Part shown: piece by piece, positions 1 through 5,670 of the stretch
Layout of the letters: every line of letters starts with the position of its first letter
Numbering within the stretch: the first letter of the stretch is position 1
Source: Zoogloeaceae bacterium
GTDB lineage: Bacteria > Pseudomonadota > Gammaproteobacteria > Burkholderiales > Rhodocyclaceae
DNA: 8,068 bases
NCBI GenBank assembly: GCA_031274855.1
Contig: JAISPO010000106.1
Span: forward strand, 1-8,068
Reading direction: 5' to 3'
Translations under genes and position numbers: made by a program
Notes under the pieces: model-generated
Databases searched by the model: none
Told to the model about the DNA's origin: nothing
What the model saw: only the letters and a program-made list of their open reading frames with translations

Positions 1-1
1 C

Positions 2-718
2 GAATGTCTGGCCATCGAACCGGCGCTGGCGCATTCCACAGTGCCTATCGTCGGCGGCACATTCACGGCAGACGATGAATCAGGCGACGCCCACAAATTT
101 ACCCTGGCGCTGGCGCGACACGCCGCCGCGCGCGGCGTTGCTTTCCGCTTCGGCGAAGCCGTCTCTGCGTTGTTATCCGAAGGGGGGCGCATTACCGGCG
201 TGCGTTTGGCCAATGGTGAAACATTGACTGCCGATGCCTATATCGTCGCGCTCGGCAGTTATTCGCCGCTGCTGCTCAAGCCGCTTGGGGTGCGGATTCC
301 CGTCTATCCCGCCAAGGGTTACTCAGCGACTTTCGAATTGACGGCGGACGATGCCGCGCCCGCCGTCAGCCTCATCGACGATGGCCACAAACTTGTTTTT
401 TCCCGTCTCGGCCAACGTTTGCGGGTCGCTGGGACCGCCGAATTTACCGGCTACGACACCTCGATCAATGCCGCCCGCTGTCTAGCCCTAGTCAAGCGAG
501 TACAGACAGTATTTCCGGGCTTGCGGGACAAACAACCGGAATTCTGGGCCGGCCTGCGTCCCGCAACACCCGGCAACGTGCCACTCATCGGCCGCACACG
601 CTTCGCCAATCTCTACCTCAACACCGGCCACGGCACACTAGGCTGGACCATGGCCTGCGGCGCGGGGAAGCTGCTGGCGCAGCAGGTTTCAGGGTACGGG
701 GTTCAGGATTCACGATAG
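2..718 (+). CDS. dadA: D-amino acid dehydrogenase, small subunit (DadA), 5'-truncated by window edge
   Basis: This is a membrane-associated FAD flavoenzyme that oxidatively deaminates D-amino acids (D-alanine in alanine catabolism) to 2-oxo acids and passes electrons to the respiratory chain. The frame is open from base 2, so the start codon and the N-terminal FAD-binding Rossmann motif lie off the left edge; about 238 residues are visible of the usual 410-435. Family hallmarks are the segment EPALAHSTVPIVGGTF followed by DDESGDAHKF (bases ~20-110), the C-terminal GLRPATPGNVPLIGRTRF, and NTGHGTLGWTMACGAGKLL, which is the near-invariant DadA/DAO C-terminal block. After that block the protein ends within about a dozen residues (SGYGVQDSR). 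Family members that I recall carry a longer tail there. Those last codons and the TAG lie in a heptamer repeat array, so the native tail was probably replaced. Identification is firm; the altered tail is inference. Confidence 0.93.
   Translation, partial: ECLAIEPALAHSTVPIVGGTFTADDESGDAHKFTLALARHAAARGVAFRFGEAVSALLSEGGRITGVRLANGETLTADAYIVALGSYSPLLLKPLGVRIPVYPAKGYSATFELTADDAAPAVSLIDDGHKLVFSRLGQRLRVAGTAEFTGYDTSINAARCLALVKRVQTVFPGLRDKQPEFWAGLRPATPGNVPLIGRTRFANLYLNTGHGTLGWTMACGAGKLLAQQVSGYGVQDSR
683..717 (+). repeat. Degenerate heptamer array (CAGGNNN)x5 at the dadA 3' end
   Basis: Five consecutive 7-mers are readable: CAGGTTT, CAGGGTA, CGGGGTT, CAGGATT, CACGATA. The same unit occurs at 2180-2200, 4353-4373, 7322-7349 and 7388-7422 (the last as the reverse complement CCTGWAN). 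The array encodes the last codons of dadA and reaches into its TAG stop (716-718). Confidence 0.7.
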
Positions 719-746
719 TCACAAGTGAGGGTTCTTGATGCGCAGA

Positions 747-775
747 TTGACGTGGCGTACGCTAATGCGTACCAT
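747..775 (+). promoter_or_regulatory. Sigma-70 promoter of the toxin-antitoxin operon
   Basis: A -35 box TTGACG (747-752) is followed after exactly 17 bases by TACCAT (770-775, four of six matches to TATAAT). Transcription would begin near 782, giving a short leader before the Shine-Dalgarno AAGGAG at 790-795. The spacer contains a perfect inverted repeat, listed separately. Confidence 0.6.
757..772. promoter_or_regulatory. Palindromic operator between -35 and -10 of the TA promoter
   Basis: GTACGC (757-762), TAAT, GCGTAC (767-772) form a perfect 6-bp inverted repeat with a 4-bp spacer. YefM/Phd-type antitoxins bind palindromes overlapping their own promoter; the YefM core in E. coli is TGTACA, which shares the GTAC centre. 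Its position inside the promoter of the antitoxin gene fits autorepression by the antitoxin or toxin-antitoxin complex. Binding is inferred, not shown. Confidence 0.6.
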
Positions 776-789
776 TAAAGTTCTACGAG

Positions 790-795
790 AAGGAG
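790..795 (+). promoter_or_regulatory. Ribosome binding site that decides the antitoxin start
   Basis: AAGGAG lies 7 bases before ATG 803. An upstream in-frame TTG at 797 would begin one base after the motif, which is too close to be used, so ATG 803 is preferred. Confidence 0.8.
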
Positions 796-802
796 ATTGA
801 AC

Positions 803-1045
803 ATGACCAGTCTTACCGCAAGCGAAGCCCGCGCCAACCTGTACCGCCTCATTGACCAAGCGGCTGAATCGCATCAGCCAATCCGCATTGCCGGGAAAAG
901 AACAAGCGCGGTTCTCCTGTCTACAGAAGATTGGGACGCAATCCAGGAAACGCTCTACCTGCTTGCAATTCCCGGTATGGGTGAATCAATCAAGGAAGGT
1001 ATGGCAGAGCCTCTTGGCAAGAGTGCCAAGGAGCTTAAGTGGTGA
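803..1045 (+). CDS. Type II toxin-antitoxin antitoxin, Phd/YefM family
   Basis: An 80-residue antitoxin that should neutralise the toxin encoded immediately downstream and repress the operon. The N-terminus TASEARANLYRLIDQAAESHQPIRI and then SAVLLSTEDWDAIQETLYLL match the YefM fold (in E. coli YefM: YSEARQNL, then AVLMSLEEYNSLEETAYLL). This N-terminal half is the DNA-binding dimerisation domain; the remaining ~25 residues, GMGESIKEGMAEPLGKSAKELKW, should be the toxin-wrapping tail. The start ATG has AAGGAG 7 bases upstream. The gene overlaps the toxin start by 4 bases (GTGA), the usual arrangement for coupled translation of this pair. A palindrome in the promoter just upstream suggests autoregulation. 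Family assignment is by recognised motifs; the specific subfamily (YefM or RelB/StbD-like) is slightly less sure. Confidence 0.9.
   Translation: MTSLTASEARANLYRLIDQAAESHQPIRIAGKRTSAVLLSTEDWDAIQETLYLLAIPGMGESIKEGMAEPLGKSAKELKW
1028..1033 (+). promoter_or_regulatory. Ribosome binding site for the toxin
   Basis: AAGGAG inside the antitoxin gene lies 8 bases before GTG 1042 and 5 bases before an alternative in-frame GTG 1039. The GTG 1042 start gives the classic 4-base GTGA overlap and an N-terminus MSW like that of homologues I recall, so it is preferred. The alternative adds one residue. Confidence 0.65.
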
Positions 1046-1305
1046 GCTGGCACATCGTCTATTCCAAGCACGCGCAGAAGGACGCCAAGAAACTGGCAGC
1101 CGCAGGTCTGAAGGGCAAGGCGCTGGAACTACTGGCTGTTCTGACAGCCGATCCGTTCCAAAACCCACCGCCGTATGAAAAGCTCGTAGGTGACTTGACG
1201 GGCGCCTATTCACGGCGCATCAACATCCAGCACCGTTTGGTCTACGAAGTATTTGCCAAGGAAAAAACTGTCCGCGTTCTTCGCATGTGGTCACATTACG
1301 AGTAA
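1042..1305 (+). CDS. Type II toxin, Txe/YoeB-family mRNA interferase
   Basis: An 87-residue (88 if GTG 1039 is used) RelE-superfamily ribosome-dependent mRNA endonuclease that blocks translation by cleaving mRNA in the ribosomal A site. Key residues can be placed: E46 in PPPYEKLVGDL, R65 in RRINIQHRLVY, and the C-terminal H85-Y86 in MRMWSHYE-like context. These correspond to E46, R65, H83 and Y84 of E. coli YoeB, so the active site looks intact. The block GAYSRRINIQHRLVYEV is the family signature. It is translationally coupled to the antitoxin. A GTG start with an internal Shine-Dalgarno should keep toxin output below antitoxin. The gene lies beside dadA with no functional link, as expected for an accessory addiction or defence module. 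Confidence 0.93.
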   Translation: MSWHIVYSKHAQKDAKKLAAAGLKGKALELLAVLTADPFQNPPPYEKLVGDLTGAYSRRINIQHRLVYEVFAKEKTVRVLRMWSHYE

Positions 1306-1415
1306 AAAGCCTGACATTGCGTACTCGCTATTCCACGCGGGCTTGACGATAGCTACAAGTTGGATGACACTGATCACTTCAAGATAACTCGTCCAAATAT
1401 AGTTAGGTATCTACT
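1306..1415. other. Intergenic gap between toxin and lipoprotein genes
   Basis: About 110 bases, clearly AT-richer than the flanks, without a recognisable terminator. TATAGT (1398-1403) resembles a -10 box, but it lies only ~13 bases before the ATG at 1416 and has no convincing -35, so no promoter is called. A weak TAGG (1404-1407) is the only ribosome-binding candidate for the next gene. Confidence 0.4.
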
Positions 1416-2126
1416 ATGAATCGGTGGTTATTTCTATCAATCCTAGCCTCAAGCATTTTGAGTGGCTGTACGGTACCTCCTGTACAAAAGGTCGAAGCAC
1501 AGGCTCCCCTCGAAATCTCTGTCGGTACTCAGACCAAGCCAATTGAGTTCCGAAAAATTCTGACCAAGATTCCACTTGGTGAACAGGTCGTAAAAATGCA
1601 CTACGGGTGGGGATGTTTCCCCGGTGCAAACATTGGATGGCGAGGTGGCCGGCTAAATATTACCGACGAAGAGCTAACCGAAACATTCCGAAGTGAACTC
1701 CAAAGCCGGAATTACCAAGTAGTCGGCGATCCCTATGCACTGTTTGATGATCCTTCGGTATGGCAAGCCGAAATTCTAGTGGCCGGGGTAGTCACCAAGG
1801 TGGATACTCAGGTCTGTTTTCCTTTCTCTGGTAGCCCGAGTGCTGGCATAGGAAACACAAGTGCATTGAAAGGTGGCGCGTTCATGCGAGTTACTTGGCA
1901 AATCTATGGCCGGGCGGCAGGCAAGGTAGTCCATGAGGTCACCACCGAAGGCTCGTATCAAAGTGAGGAAGTCATTTCAGGCGGGTTCCCGATTTTTTTC
2001 AGAAATGCGTTTGCCGCAAACGTCAGAAATCTCTTGGCCGACCGTGGCTTTCATGACTTGGTAGTAAAACATAATGATCAACAGGCTGAGCCGCCACATC
2101 AGAGAAACGGAGCGCAGGGCATTTAG
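1416..2126 (+). CDS. Hypothetical lipoprotein, predicted outer-membrane anchored
   Basis: A 236-residue protein of unknown function. The N-terminus is a clear signal peptide II: MNR, a hydrophobic stretch, and the lipobox L15-S16-G17-C18. Cleavage before C18 gives a lipid-anchored protein. The residue after the cysteine is Thr, not Asp, so Lol sorting to the outer membrane is expected. The mature part has two similar Cys segments, GCFPG (C67) and VCFPF (C134), which could form a disulfide in the periplasm. It also has a segment DEELTETFRSELQSRNYQVVGDP, reminiscent of the alpha-beta modules of periplasmic assembly lipoproteins. From memory only, similar sequence occurs as the N-terminal part of some proteobacterial trypsin-like proteases; no protease domain is present here. 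The tail after ~residue 220 is hydrophilic and may be read-through. Base composition is noticeably less GC-rich than dadA or pit. Confidence 0.8.
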   Translation: MNRWLFLSILASSILSGCTVPPVQKVEAQAPLEISVGTQTKPIEFRKILTKIPLGEQVVKMHYGWGCFPGANIGWRGGRLNITDEELTETFRSELQSRNYQVVGDPYALFDDPSVWQAEILVAGVVTKVDTQVCFPFSGSPSAGIGNTSALKGGAFMRVTWQIYGRAAGKVVHEVTTEGSYQSEEVISGGFPIFFRNAFAANVRNLLADRGFHDLVVKHNDQQAEPPHQRNGAQGI

Positions 2127-2130
2127 TGCG

Positions 2131-2200
2131 GAACCTCAGAGTCAGCGCCGAAGTCTTTTCAACCGTTCTCAGAGGTTTTGCTGAAGCCTGAAGCCTGATT
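2131..2200. repeat. 70-bp dispersed repeat, copy 1 (hairpin element plus CCTGAAN heptads)
   Basis: It begins 4 bases after the lipoprotein stop and ends 10 bases before the next ORF. It aligns without gaps to 4304-4373; I count 12 mismatches in 70. AACCTCAGAG (2132-2141) can pair with CTCAGAGGTT (2168-2177) at 9 of 10 positions, and the right arm is followed by TT, so it could act as a transcription terminator for the lipoprotein gene. The last 21 bases are three heptads, GCTGAAG, CCTGAAG, CCTGATT. Confidence 0.75.
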
Positions 2201-2210
2201 TCCTGCCGAT

Positions 2211-2411
2211 ATGAAGACAAATATGAAACTAACCGTCGTATCAAAGCAACGCATTGATCCGGCCAAATTGGCGGCGGCACAGGCGGTAGCGGCAGAAGTT
2301 CCGGTGTTCGATGCCGACAATCTGCCAACGGCGTCTGGTGATTGGGATAACGCCATCGTCAGCCATTCTCTGGCAGAACTGCTGACAGCGCGTGCGCCGA
2401 AAGCACGGTAG
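2211..2411 (+). CDS. Small hypothetical protein (66 aa) upstream of the nuclease-helicase
   Basis: I do not recognise this protein. The reading frame starts at ATG 2211, or at ATG 2223 (62 aa), and ends at TAG 2409-2411. Neither start has a strong Shine-Dalgarno. Codon choice (GCC/GCG, CTG, CCG) resembles the neighbours and no better frame overlaps it, so it is probably real. The sequence is an Ala-rich helix-prone segment (DPAKLAAAQAVAAEVP), then an acidic stretch FDADNLPTASGDWDNAIVSHS, then a short basic end. The middle part faintly recalls the N-terminal half of BrnA/DUF4415-type antitoxins, but the basic RGRPK-type segment and ribbon-helix-helix of that family are missing. It could therefore be a truncated antitoxin remnant or an unrelated small partner. 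It is separated from the helicase gene by 85 bases containing inverted repeats. Confidence 0.5.
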   Translation: MKTNMKLTVVSKQRIDPAKLAAAQAVAAEVPVFDADNLPTASGDWDNAIVSHSLAELLTARAPKAR

Positions 2412-2422
2412 TGGCACCACCT

Positions 2423-2479
2423 AACCTCAAGTTGTCCTCTTGGTTATGAAAGTATCCGATACTGGGGTACCCTGAGGTT
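2423..2479. repeat. Inverted repeat and palindrome in the helicase leader
   Basis: AACCTCA (2423-2429) is the exact reverse complement of TGAGGTT (2473-2479). Between them lies a second perfect inverted repeat, AGTATC-C-GATACT (2451-2463). The outer arms and the following TTCTGTGAAG resemble the arms of the 70-bp repeats at 2131 and 4304, so this may be a third, diverged copy. Alternatively the inner palindrome may be an operator for the helicase gene. No convincing -35/-10 pair is seen. Confidence 0.45.
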
Positions 2480-2496
2480 TCTGTGAAGGGGAATAA

Positions 2497-4305
2497 ATGG
2501 CTGTCCTGATTCCTGCATTAAACGCTTGCGTTGGGCGCATGACGCCCGGCGAGCGTCGCTTGGCGGAACGCCTTGAGCAAAAGCTTGATGACGATTACCT
2601 GCTGTGGTACGACGTTCCTGTCGGCCCCAAGCAAAAATATCCCGACTTCGTCATCATCCACCCGCGCCGGGGAATCCTGATCCTTGAAACCAAACATTGG
2701 CGTCTCGACACCATTCAGGAAGTTAACCCGCAGACTTGGGTCATTGTTGAAGAGGGGCGTCCAAAAGAGGTCATTAACCCCATAGAGCAAGCACACAGAG
2801 ATGCCATTGAGGTTGTCAATGCGCTGGAGCGCGACCCACAACTGGTGCAAACCGATGGATCCCATCGCGGCAAGCTGGTATTTCCCTGGGGCTACGGGGT
2901 TGTTCTCACAAACATCACCCGCAGCCAATTCGAGCAATCGGGGCTCGAGCAGGCCATTAAGCCTCATCTTGTCATTTGTAAAGACGAAATGCTGGAATCA
3001 GCAGAGCCGGAAGGCTTCCAGCAACGGCTGTGGAGCATGCTCCCTTACGCTTTTGGCAAAGCAATTTCCCTGCCACAACTTGAGCGGGTTCGCTGGATCA
3101 TGTTTCGGCAGGTGCGAATTCCTGTTCAAGGCAATCTGTTTGCCGATGATGCAGACGAACTGCCAGACATCATGCGGGTCATGGATTTGCAACAAGAGCA
3201 ACTGGCCCGTAGTCTGGGCGAAGGCCACCGGGTCATTCACGGCGTGGCTGGTTCAGGCAAGACAATGATCTTGGGCTATCGCGCCGAATACTTGGCAAAG
3301 GTGCCTTCGGCCAAGCCCATCCTCGTTCTTTGTTACAACGAACCGTTGGCGGTCAAATTGAACGCCTCGTTTGTGGCCAAGGGGCTGTCTGACAGGGTGC
3401 ATATTCGCCACTTCCATAAATGGTGTCATGAGCAACTGAAAACCTATGGACAAAATTTGCCACCTCAATCCTCAAACCGGGAGATATTCTTCGGTCAGAT
3501 GGTGGATAACGTCATCCGGGGTGTGGAACGCAAGCAAATTCCATCGGGACAATATCAAGCAGTCATGGTGGACGAGGGGCATGACTTCCAACCCGAATGG
3601 CTTAAGCTTGTTGCCCAGATGGTTGATCCGGCTACCAACAGTCTGCTGATTTTGTATGACAGCGCACAGAATATTTATGGCAAGCACAAGGCTCGAGGGT
3701 TTAGCTTCAAGAGCGTGGGCATTCAAGCGGCGGGCCGTACCACGATCCTGAAAATCAACTACCGCAACACGAAGCAAATCCTGCAAACCGCCAATCGTGT
3801 TGCTGGCGAATTTTTAATGCCTGATGCCCAAGATGATGACGGTGTACCGTTGGTGCAACCCGTGAGTTGTGGTCGGGATGGACAAGAGCCGCTCATTATT
3901 CGTCTGCCAACACTCAAGGAAGAACCGGCCAAGATTGCCGAACTTTTGGCCTCAGCTCACGAAGAAGGTCACGCTTGGGGCGACATGGCCATTCTCTGCC
4001 GGGATCGCGAGGCTATGGACCAGTGTGCTCAGGCATTGGTGCATCGCAGGCTGCCTCACCATATCCGGTATGGCGCGGGAGACTTCGATCCGTTGGCAAA
4101 CACAATCAAAGTAATGACCATGCACGCCAGCAAAGGGTTGGAATTTCCCGTCGTAGCCGTTTATGGTGTTGGCTTGATGCCGCGCAAAGACAGGGAGATT
4201 GCTGATGAGGCCAAACTTTTTTACGTAGCGGCAACCCGAGCCACGCAAAAGTTAATTCTTACCATTGCCGGAGAAGGGGCCTTCGCCAAATCATTGGCAA
4301 CATGA
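2497..4305 (+). CDS. NERD-domain nuclease fused to UvrD-like superfamily 1 helicase
   Basis: A 602-residue predicted DNA helicase-nuclease. Residues ~15-130 form a NERD (nuclease-related) domain of PD-(D/E)XK type: E19 in TPGERRLAERL, D50 in YPDFVII, and E64-x-K66 in ILILETKHW. The SF1 helicase follows: Q-motif-like Q232 (LQQEQLARSL), Walker A G249-VAGSGK-T256, motif Ia around LVLCYNEPLA, Walker B D359-EGHDF, motif III-like LYDSAQNIYG, Y422-R-N424, motif V MHASKGLEF (H543-F550), and motif VI FYVAATRA with arginine finger R581. All catalytic positions appear intact. It starts at ATG 2497 with GAAGGGG 5 bases upstream. Proteins of this build are known as NERD/UvrD-type DNA-processing enzymes, and single-chain nuclease-helicases have been described in antiphage immunity; a defence role here is inference. 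The gene is less GC-rich than the core genes, has no nuclease or methylase partner, and its stop codon lies in a direct repeat. Confidence 0.9.
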   Translation: MAVLIPALNACVGRMTPGERRLAERLEQKLDDDYLLWYDVPVGPKQKYPDFVIIHPRRGILILETKHWRLDTIQEVNPQTWVIVEEGRPKEVINPIEQAHRDAIEVVNALERDPQLVQTDGSHRGKLVFPWGYGVVLTNITRSQFEQSGLEQAIKPHLVICKDEMLESAEPEGFQQRLWSMLPYAFGKAISLPQLERVRWIMFRQVRIPVQGNLFADDADELPDIMRVMDLQQEQLARSLGEGHRVIHGVAGSGKTMILGYRAEYLAKVPSAKPILVLCYNEPLAVKLNASFVAKGLSDRVHIRHFHKWCHEQLKTYGQNLPPQSSNREIFFGQMVDNVIRGVERKQIPSGQYQAVMVDEGHDFQPEWLKLVAQMVDPATNSLLILYDSAQNIYGKHKARGFSFKSVGIQAAGRTTILKINYRNTKQILQTANRVAGEFLMPDAQDDDGVPLVQPVSCGRDGQEPLIIRLPTLKEEPAKIAELLASAHEEGHAWGDMAILCRDREAMDQCAQALVHRRLPHHIRYGAGDFDPLANTIKVMTMHASKGLEFPVVAVYGVGLMPRKDREIADEAKLFYVAATRATQKLILTIAGEGAFAKSLAT

Positions 4306-4373
4306 ACCTCAGGCTCAGCGTTGAGTTCTTCTCAACCGCTCTCAGAGGTTTTACTGAACCCTGTACCCTGATT
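4304..4373. repeat. 70-bp dispersed repeat, copy 2, at a convergent gene junction
   Basis: It starts inside the helicase stop codon (TGA 4303-4305) and ends inside the DUF2863 stop codon (4372-4374 on the other strand), so it fills the whole junction. It is the ungapped partner of 2131-2200. The hairpin is clearer here: GTTGAG (4320-4325), TTCTT, CTCAAC (4331-4336), extendable by GC pairs around a bulged C. It is enclosed by AACCTC/GAGGTT and followed by TTTT (4349-4352), so it probably serves as a terminator for the helicase. The heptads are ACTGAAC, CCTGTAC, CCTGATT. Confidence 0.75.
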
Positions 4374-5544
4374 AGTGCAGATGCCTCGGCGCGGCTTCGG
4401 CCTGTTCTTCGGGGAGTTCGGCGTGGCTGGGTTCGCCGTCGGGATTGGGGTAGAGCGGGGTGCCGCAGTCGTCGCAGTATTCCATCGGGAAGCGATGGTC
4501 GAGGGTGACAATTTCGTTCATGCCCGCTTCGCGCAGCACGGTTTCGATTTGGCTTGGCAGGTCGGCGGCTTCGTCTTCCGCTTCCAGCAGCGGCCAGACG
4601 ACGCCGTGCACGACATCGGTGGAGCCGGTCAGCGTGAAGCCGATACGGAATTCTTCCAGTTGCCGGTCGTAATAAGGCGCGAGTACCGCGCGCAGATTGT
4701 TGGCGGCGATATTCAGCGTGGTTTGCAGGAAGGCGATGGCGGCTTGCAGGGAGTAGGGGCGTGAAGCGCGATCGGCCTCACGCGCTGCCGCGTGATAAGG
4801 CTGCGGCAGCAGCAAGTCCACCGCGCAGGCGGGCAGCAGCGGACGCAGCGCTTCGCCGCCTTGGGCGCGCCATTGTTTGAGGGCTTCGGCGCGAGAGCCG
4901 TCTTCTTCCTGCCAGCGGAAAATGGGCGCGCCATGCGGCACAGCGACCGCGCCGATCAGATAACGGGTGTCGGAAAGGAAGTTCGTCGTTTCGGGCAGCC
5001 CTTGGGTATCCAGATGCGTGTCGCGGCCATGCAGGGCGGCGTTGGCCAGACGATCCGTGAGTTTGGCGGTTTCCGTATATCCCTGAGGCAGTTGGTCGGG
5101 ACTCCAGAGATAGTCGACGAGACTGATTTTGACATCAGCGGCGAAGACGTGAGCTTGCAGTTGCACGCGCAAGGTCGCCATCTGGTCAGAGGCGATCGGG
5201 CCGGAGGGAATGACGAAGCGGGACCAAGACAGCAGCGGGGCAGCGAAAAGCACCACATCCTGCGGCGGCGTTGTGTCGAGGCGGTGCGACTCGCAGCAGG
5301 ATTCAACCATGTCGGCAAGCTCGTCGTAGGCGCGGCCACCGGCAGCGTAAAGCTGATCCAGCGTGTCGTTGAGGGTGGCGTCGTCGTCGTCTTCGAGCAG
5401 GCAATCCACTGCGGCGGCCAGCCGCTTGAGCCAGAAGGCATCTTCGATCCGGCTCGATGATTGGGCGAGAGAACCGGCCAGACGGGTGAGTTCTTCAGTG
5501 GCGGGATTTTGCTTGGTGCGGCGGGAAAAACGGTTGCGTTTCAT
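4372..5544 (-). CDS. DUF2863 family protein
   Basis: A 390-residue protein of unknown function belonging, by recognition, to the betaproteobacterial DUF2863 family. The N-terminus MKRNRFSRRTK followed by EELTRLAGSLAQSSSRIEDAFWLKRL is the typical opening. For that reason I choose ATG at 5544 rather than the longer frame reaching 5607, which would run through the promoter region. There is no signal peptide or membrane segment, so it should be cytoplasmic. Two features stand out: an acidic run LLEDDDDATLND near residues 50-60, and a C-terminal CxxC (C357, C360) in MEYCDDCGTPLYPNP, followed by H374, which might bind a metal. The tail is Glu/Ala/Pro-rich. It is divergently transcribed from the PhoU-like/Pit operon, with 126 bases between start codons, and convergent with the nuclease-helicase. 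GC-rich codon use matches a core chromosomal gene. Confidence 0.85.
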   Translation of the reverse strand: MKRNRFSRRTKQNPATEELTRLAGSLAQSSSRIEDAFWLKRLAAAVDCLLEDDDDATLNDTLDQLYAAGGRAYDELADMVESCCESHRLDTTPPQDVVLFAAPLLSWSRFVIPSGPIASDQMATLRVQLQAHVFAADVKISLVDYLWSPDQLPQGYTETAKLTDRLANAALHGRDTHLDTQGLPETTNFLSDTRYLIGAVAVPHGAPIFRWQEEDGSRAEALKQWRAQGGEALRPLLPACAVDLLLPQPYHAAAREADRASRPYSLQAAIAFLQTTLNIAANNLRAVLAPYYDRQLEEFRIGFTLTGSTDVVHGVVWPLLEAEDEAADLPSQIETVLREAGMNEIVTLDHRFPMEYCDDCGTPLYPNPDGEPSHAELPEEQAEAAPRHLH

Positions 5545-5590
5545 AATATTACTTGCGGGCAGGCGCTCGGACGACCATGTGATGACGCGG

Positions 5591-5599
5591 ATTTTAACA
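5591..5599 (-). promoter_or_regulatory. Extended -10 promoter for DUF2863 gene
   Basis: Read on the minus strand, TGTTAAAAT contains an extended -10 (TGn) and TAAAAT, five of six to consensus. No -35 is visible. The transcript would start near 5584, leaving ~40 bases of leader before ATG 5544. Confidence 0.4.
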
Positions 5600-5632
5600 G
5601 TTTGCAAATTATCGGCCCGATCTGGATTCGGC

Positions 5633-5641
5633 TGTTAGAAT
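5633..5641 (+). promoter_or_regulatory. Extended -10 promoter for the PhoU-like/pit operon
   Basis: TGTTAGAAT contains an extended -10 (TGn) and TAGAAT, five of six to consensus. No -35 is visible. The transcript would start near 5648, about 23 bases before ATG 5671. Together with the minus-strand element at 5591 it forms a near-perfect inverted repeat (ATTTTAACAG / CTGTTAGAAT, 9 of 10). No clear Pho box was found. Confidence 0.4.
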
Positions 5642-5670
5642 GCCTCGGTCTCATTGCTGTTGGTGATTTC

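Noticed and set aside
683..717. Heptamer arrays as a CRISPR or VNTR locus
   Set aside because: The units are 7 bp, degenerate and without spacers, and each array has only three to five units, so they fit neither a CRISPR nor a classical minisatellite.
2518..2967. 149-residue open frame antisense to the NERD domain
   Set aside because: It is a shadow of a domain with identified catalytic residues; no motif of its own.
2131..4373. Direct repeats as insertion sequence or transposon ends
   Set aside because: The repeats are direct, diverged and 70 bp long, with no transposase between them and no target-site duplication that I can identify.
4792..5460. 222-residue open frame on the + strand
   Set aside because: It lies entirely inside DUF2863 on the opposite strand. 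Its composition (Gly/Arg/Val-rich) is that of an antisense shadow, and no family motif is visible.
5545..5607. Longer DUF2863 start at 5607
   Set aside because: The first 21 residues would cover the proposed -10 element, and the recognised family N-terminus starts with MKRNRFSRRTK at 5544.
5589..5642. Pho box (PhoB site) upstream of the phosphate operon
   Set aside because: Only isolated CTGTTA half sites are seen, not two direct 7-mers at 11-bp spacing.
5461..5670. N-terminal extension of the PhoU-like protein
   Set aside because: The extra 70 codons run through the divergent promoter region and antisense to DUF2863; the family sequence begins at ATG 5671.
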